From contig NZ_CP015193.1 of the NCBI RefSeq assembly GCF_002214605.1, positions 910,978 through 974,977 of the forward strand: a DNA stretch of 64,000 bases, given 5' to 3'. The position numbers and the translations under genes are program-made. Shown here piece after piece: positions 62,386 to 64,000 of the stretch. Below the pieces are notes generated by a model. The model saw nothing but the letters and a program-made list of their open reading frames with translations. It was not told the origin of the DNA and searched no databases. The stretch's first letter is position 1, and each line of letters opens with the position of its first letter. Origin of the DNA: Thermococcus chitonophagus (lineage in GTDB: Archaea > Methanobacteriota_B > Thermococci > Thermococcales > Thermococcaceae).

Positions 62386-63112
62386 TTATCTCATCTGGGA
62401 GCTTCTCGTTCTTTATCCTATCCTCGATTATCTTCTTGTCGTAGTCGACCTCGACGAACTTCACCCTTAGGGTTTCGGCATCTATCAGGGCGAAGGTTGC
62501 CTTGTGCTCCCTTGCTGGTGGGAAGCCCACGCTTCCGGGGCAGACGACCCTTCCGTACCTCGTCATTGCATCTACAGGATACCTCGGGCTTGCCACTATG
62601 AGCATCTCGTACTCTTTAACTGGCCTCATTATTGCCTCGTAATAGCTCGTTGGCTGGTCTGGAAGCACTTCTCCATCGAAGGGGTTTATTGGGCTACCGT
62701 AAACCCCGAATATCTCGTTGTCTCCTATCTTGTCCACGAGGTAAACCGGGAGATCCCTCAGGAACTCCCTACCCTCATGACCAAGCTTCTCCCACGTGTA
62801 CTTGAGTGAAGCCTTGAGGTGCTTTGGTATCTCAAGCTTGTCTATATAATCCGGCCCCTCCGCGTGGGGATCACTCATGGCGATAAACTGGTCGTACTTA
62901 CCCCTAATTATCTTCACCCTCTCGCTCTTCGCAAGATCCTTAATGGCATCTATAACCTCCCTAGGATAGGGGAATAGGCCGACTATGTTGCCCAGGATGT
63001 AGTACTTCTCGATCTCGTACCCTTCCTCCTTCATCTCCTCTATCTTCCCCAGGGCCGCCGTTAGGGCCGGAAGGTTTCCTGCTATGTTAGCGAGAACAGC
63101 CACGTACACCAT
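62354..63112 (-). CDS. Calcineurin-like phosphoesterase homolog lacking metal ligands
   Basis: 252 residues with the phosphoesterase fold order, but key residues are replaced. The usual DxHGN is ANIAGN, the usual GDxVG is GNIVG, GNHD is GKYD, and the late histidine pair region is SPRYPVDAMTRYGRVVCPGS. The remaining secondary structure and C-terminal CPGSVGFPPAREHKATFALI match active family members. It probably does not catalyse and may bind a nucleotide or a protein instead. The start is ATG 63112, preceded by GGGGGTGGTAAG. Confidence 0.8.
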   Translation of the reverse strand: MVYVAVLANIAGNLPALTAALGKIEEMKEEGYEIEKYYILGNIVGLFPYPREVIDAIKDLAKSERVKIIRGKYDQFIAMSDPHAEGPDYIDKLEIPKHLKASLKYTWEKLGHEGREFLRDLPVYLVDKIGDNEIFGVYGSPINPFDGEVLPDQPTSYYEAIMRPVKEYEMLIVASPRYPVDAMTRYGRVVCPGSVGFPPAREHKATFALIDAETLRVKFVEVDYDKKIIEDRIKNEKLPDEIIRILYHGGKA

Positions 63113-63167
63113 CTTACCACCCCCTAGAACTTTTCTTTACCCAAATTAACTAAAATCCTTGAGGTAT

Positions 63168-64000
63168 TTAAACCTTTTGATTGAGAACCTTCTCCCATAT
63201 TTTGATCGCCATCCACTTGTCCAAGAATTCGTTGAAGGTTCCGCACTTGGGTGAATATATGCAGGCGGGACACCCGTCCTTGCATGGGCACTTGGCTATG
63301 TGCTCCTTACTCCTCACCATCAGCTTTTCAATGTTTTCGTATATTGGCCCTATTATTCCGGAACCCCCTTCGTTCCCATCATAAATGAACACCACCGGAA
63401 ACCCGTGATAGTCGTCGTAGCTGTAGCCTCCAAGCTCCCTGGAGTCAACGTGCGTTACAACCGGAGATATCTTTATCAGGTTGTGCTCTATCGCGTGGAG
63501 GCCCGAACCAATGCCGTCCTTGCTGTCTATCATCTTCTTTACGGCGAAGACGAACTCAGGATCTGCTATTCCAGAGTCTTTTGAGTGCTTAGCTATAATG
63601 CTCCTTATGTAGTGGGTAGTTGCCCCCAGGAGCGTTGGGAAGAGCATCTTTCTCGATAGCCTGTTGTAGAGGAACATGGCTAATTCGGGATCAACTTCCG
63701 AGGCCTTTGCGAAGAACTCCCTGAACTCCTCTACGGGAACTGATTCTATCTCCCTGGGGAACACGAGCCAGATTCCCTCGGTTTCGAACTCCCTAACGTA
63801 GGGAGAGTCGAATGTCACCCTAGCGAACTTCCACCAGTCCTCGAAGTAGGTAACGGAGTACTCAACCTCTCCCTTCAGTACTCCCTCTTCCCTTAACCTC
63901 TCAAGCCTCTCCACGTGCCTCTCAACGTCCCTCCCCTTGACGGCGTAGCCGGTGTACTCGTGCCTAACCCTAAGCCTTCCCATGAACACCTTGACGGGCC
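63168..64000 (-). CDS. C-terminal part of a DUF1998 DEAD/DEAH helicase
   Basis: The frame runs off the right edge, so only the last 277 or so residues are visible. The DUF1998 region is recognisable by YHGFPVVFIYDGNEGGSGII and the four-cysteine cluster CPCKDGCPACIYSPKCG near the end. In Hrq1/MrfA-type DNA repair helicases these cysteines bind zinc. The helicase core would lie beyond the window. Confidence 0.85.
   Translation of the reverse strand, partial: PVKVFMGRLRVRHEYTGYAVKGRDVERHVERLERLREEGVLKGEVEYSVTYFEDWWKFARVTFDSPYVREFETEGIWLVFPREIESVPVEEFREFFAKASEVDPELAMFLYNRLSRKMLFPTLLGATTHYIRSIIAKHSKDSGIADPEFVFAVKKMIDSKDGIGSGLHAIEHNLIKISPVVTHVDSRELGGYSYDDYHGFPVVFIYDGNEGGSGIIGPIYENIEKLMVRSKEHIAKCPCKDGCPACIYSPKCGTFNEFLDKWMAIKIWEKVLNQKV

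Overview
This window comes from a hyperthermophilic archaeon of the Thermococcales, almost certainly a Pyrococcus. The evidence is a 191-residue TATA-binding protein with the family's acidic Glu-rich tail, a methionyl-tRNA synthetase fused to its C-terminal tRNA-binding domain, SudB/SudA, archaeal NMD3, CutA, GGTGA-type ribosome binding sites, TATA-box promoters 25-30 bases before starts, and two sites matching the Thermococcales sulfur regulator SurR. The synteny NMD3-CutA-SudAB-MetRS and TBP-ProRS resembles P. horikoshii, and the multidomain chitinase recalls chitinolytic Pyrococcus species. No tRNA, rRNA or CRISPR array was seen.

Layout. 0-5.1 kb: a clipped gene, a DNA methyltransferase with a small partner, a decayed DUF234-type ATPase, and a PadR-controlled DrrAB-type ABC exporter. 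5.4-8.9 kb: a secreted GH18 chitinase and a broken amidohydrolase. 8.9-27.4 kb: an AT-rich amino-sugar island holding a BadF-type kinase, a membrane protein, two permeases, an oligopeptide-type binding protein, a GlmD-like deaminase, a secreted GHL10-type hydrolase, a ceramidase-family amidase, an M14 peptidase, a GNAT enzyme, an SIS protein, NagA, an Lrp regulator, an oxidoreductase, a TIM-barrel isomerase and a second TIM-barrel hydrolase. These cover most steps expected for import and breakdown of N-acetylated amino-sugar peptides such as muropeptides, or of chitin-type oligomers. The island ends in fructose-6-phosphate. The transporter has no ATPase gene here.

27.4-40 kb: mostly conserved core genes (an RNA methyltransferase, MetRS, SudBA, CutA, NMD3, peroxiredoxin) plus two paralogous pairs of an exported helical protein and a membrane-anchored winged-helix regulator. 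40.1-42.8 kb: a four-gene locus that looks like a peptide maturation and export system. It has a membrane protein ending in a six-cysteine tail, a polytopic membrane protein, a 135-residue intramembrane HEXXH protein and an ABC ATPase. 42.9-44.7 kb: a candidate C/D-box-like RNA, then metallo-beta-lactamase, DUF504 and nuclease genes.

44.7-58.2 kb: accessory DNA with a decayed TnpB-type element and a GC-rich structured leader, two ATPases with palindromic operators and probably leaderless mRNAs, gene relics, an EVE-domain protein and a complete type I restriction-modification locus whose HsdR carries an extra beta-sandwich-like segment. Conserved genes (a COG1325 RNA-binding protein, an M20 peptidase) are interspersed. 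58.3-64 kb: TBP, a UPF0200 kinase, ProRS, a flippase, a phosphoesterase-like protein that has lost its metal ligands, and the C-terminus of a DUF1998 helicase.
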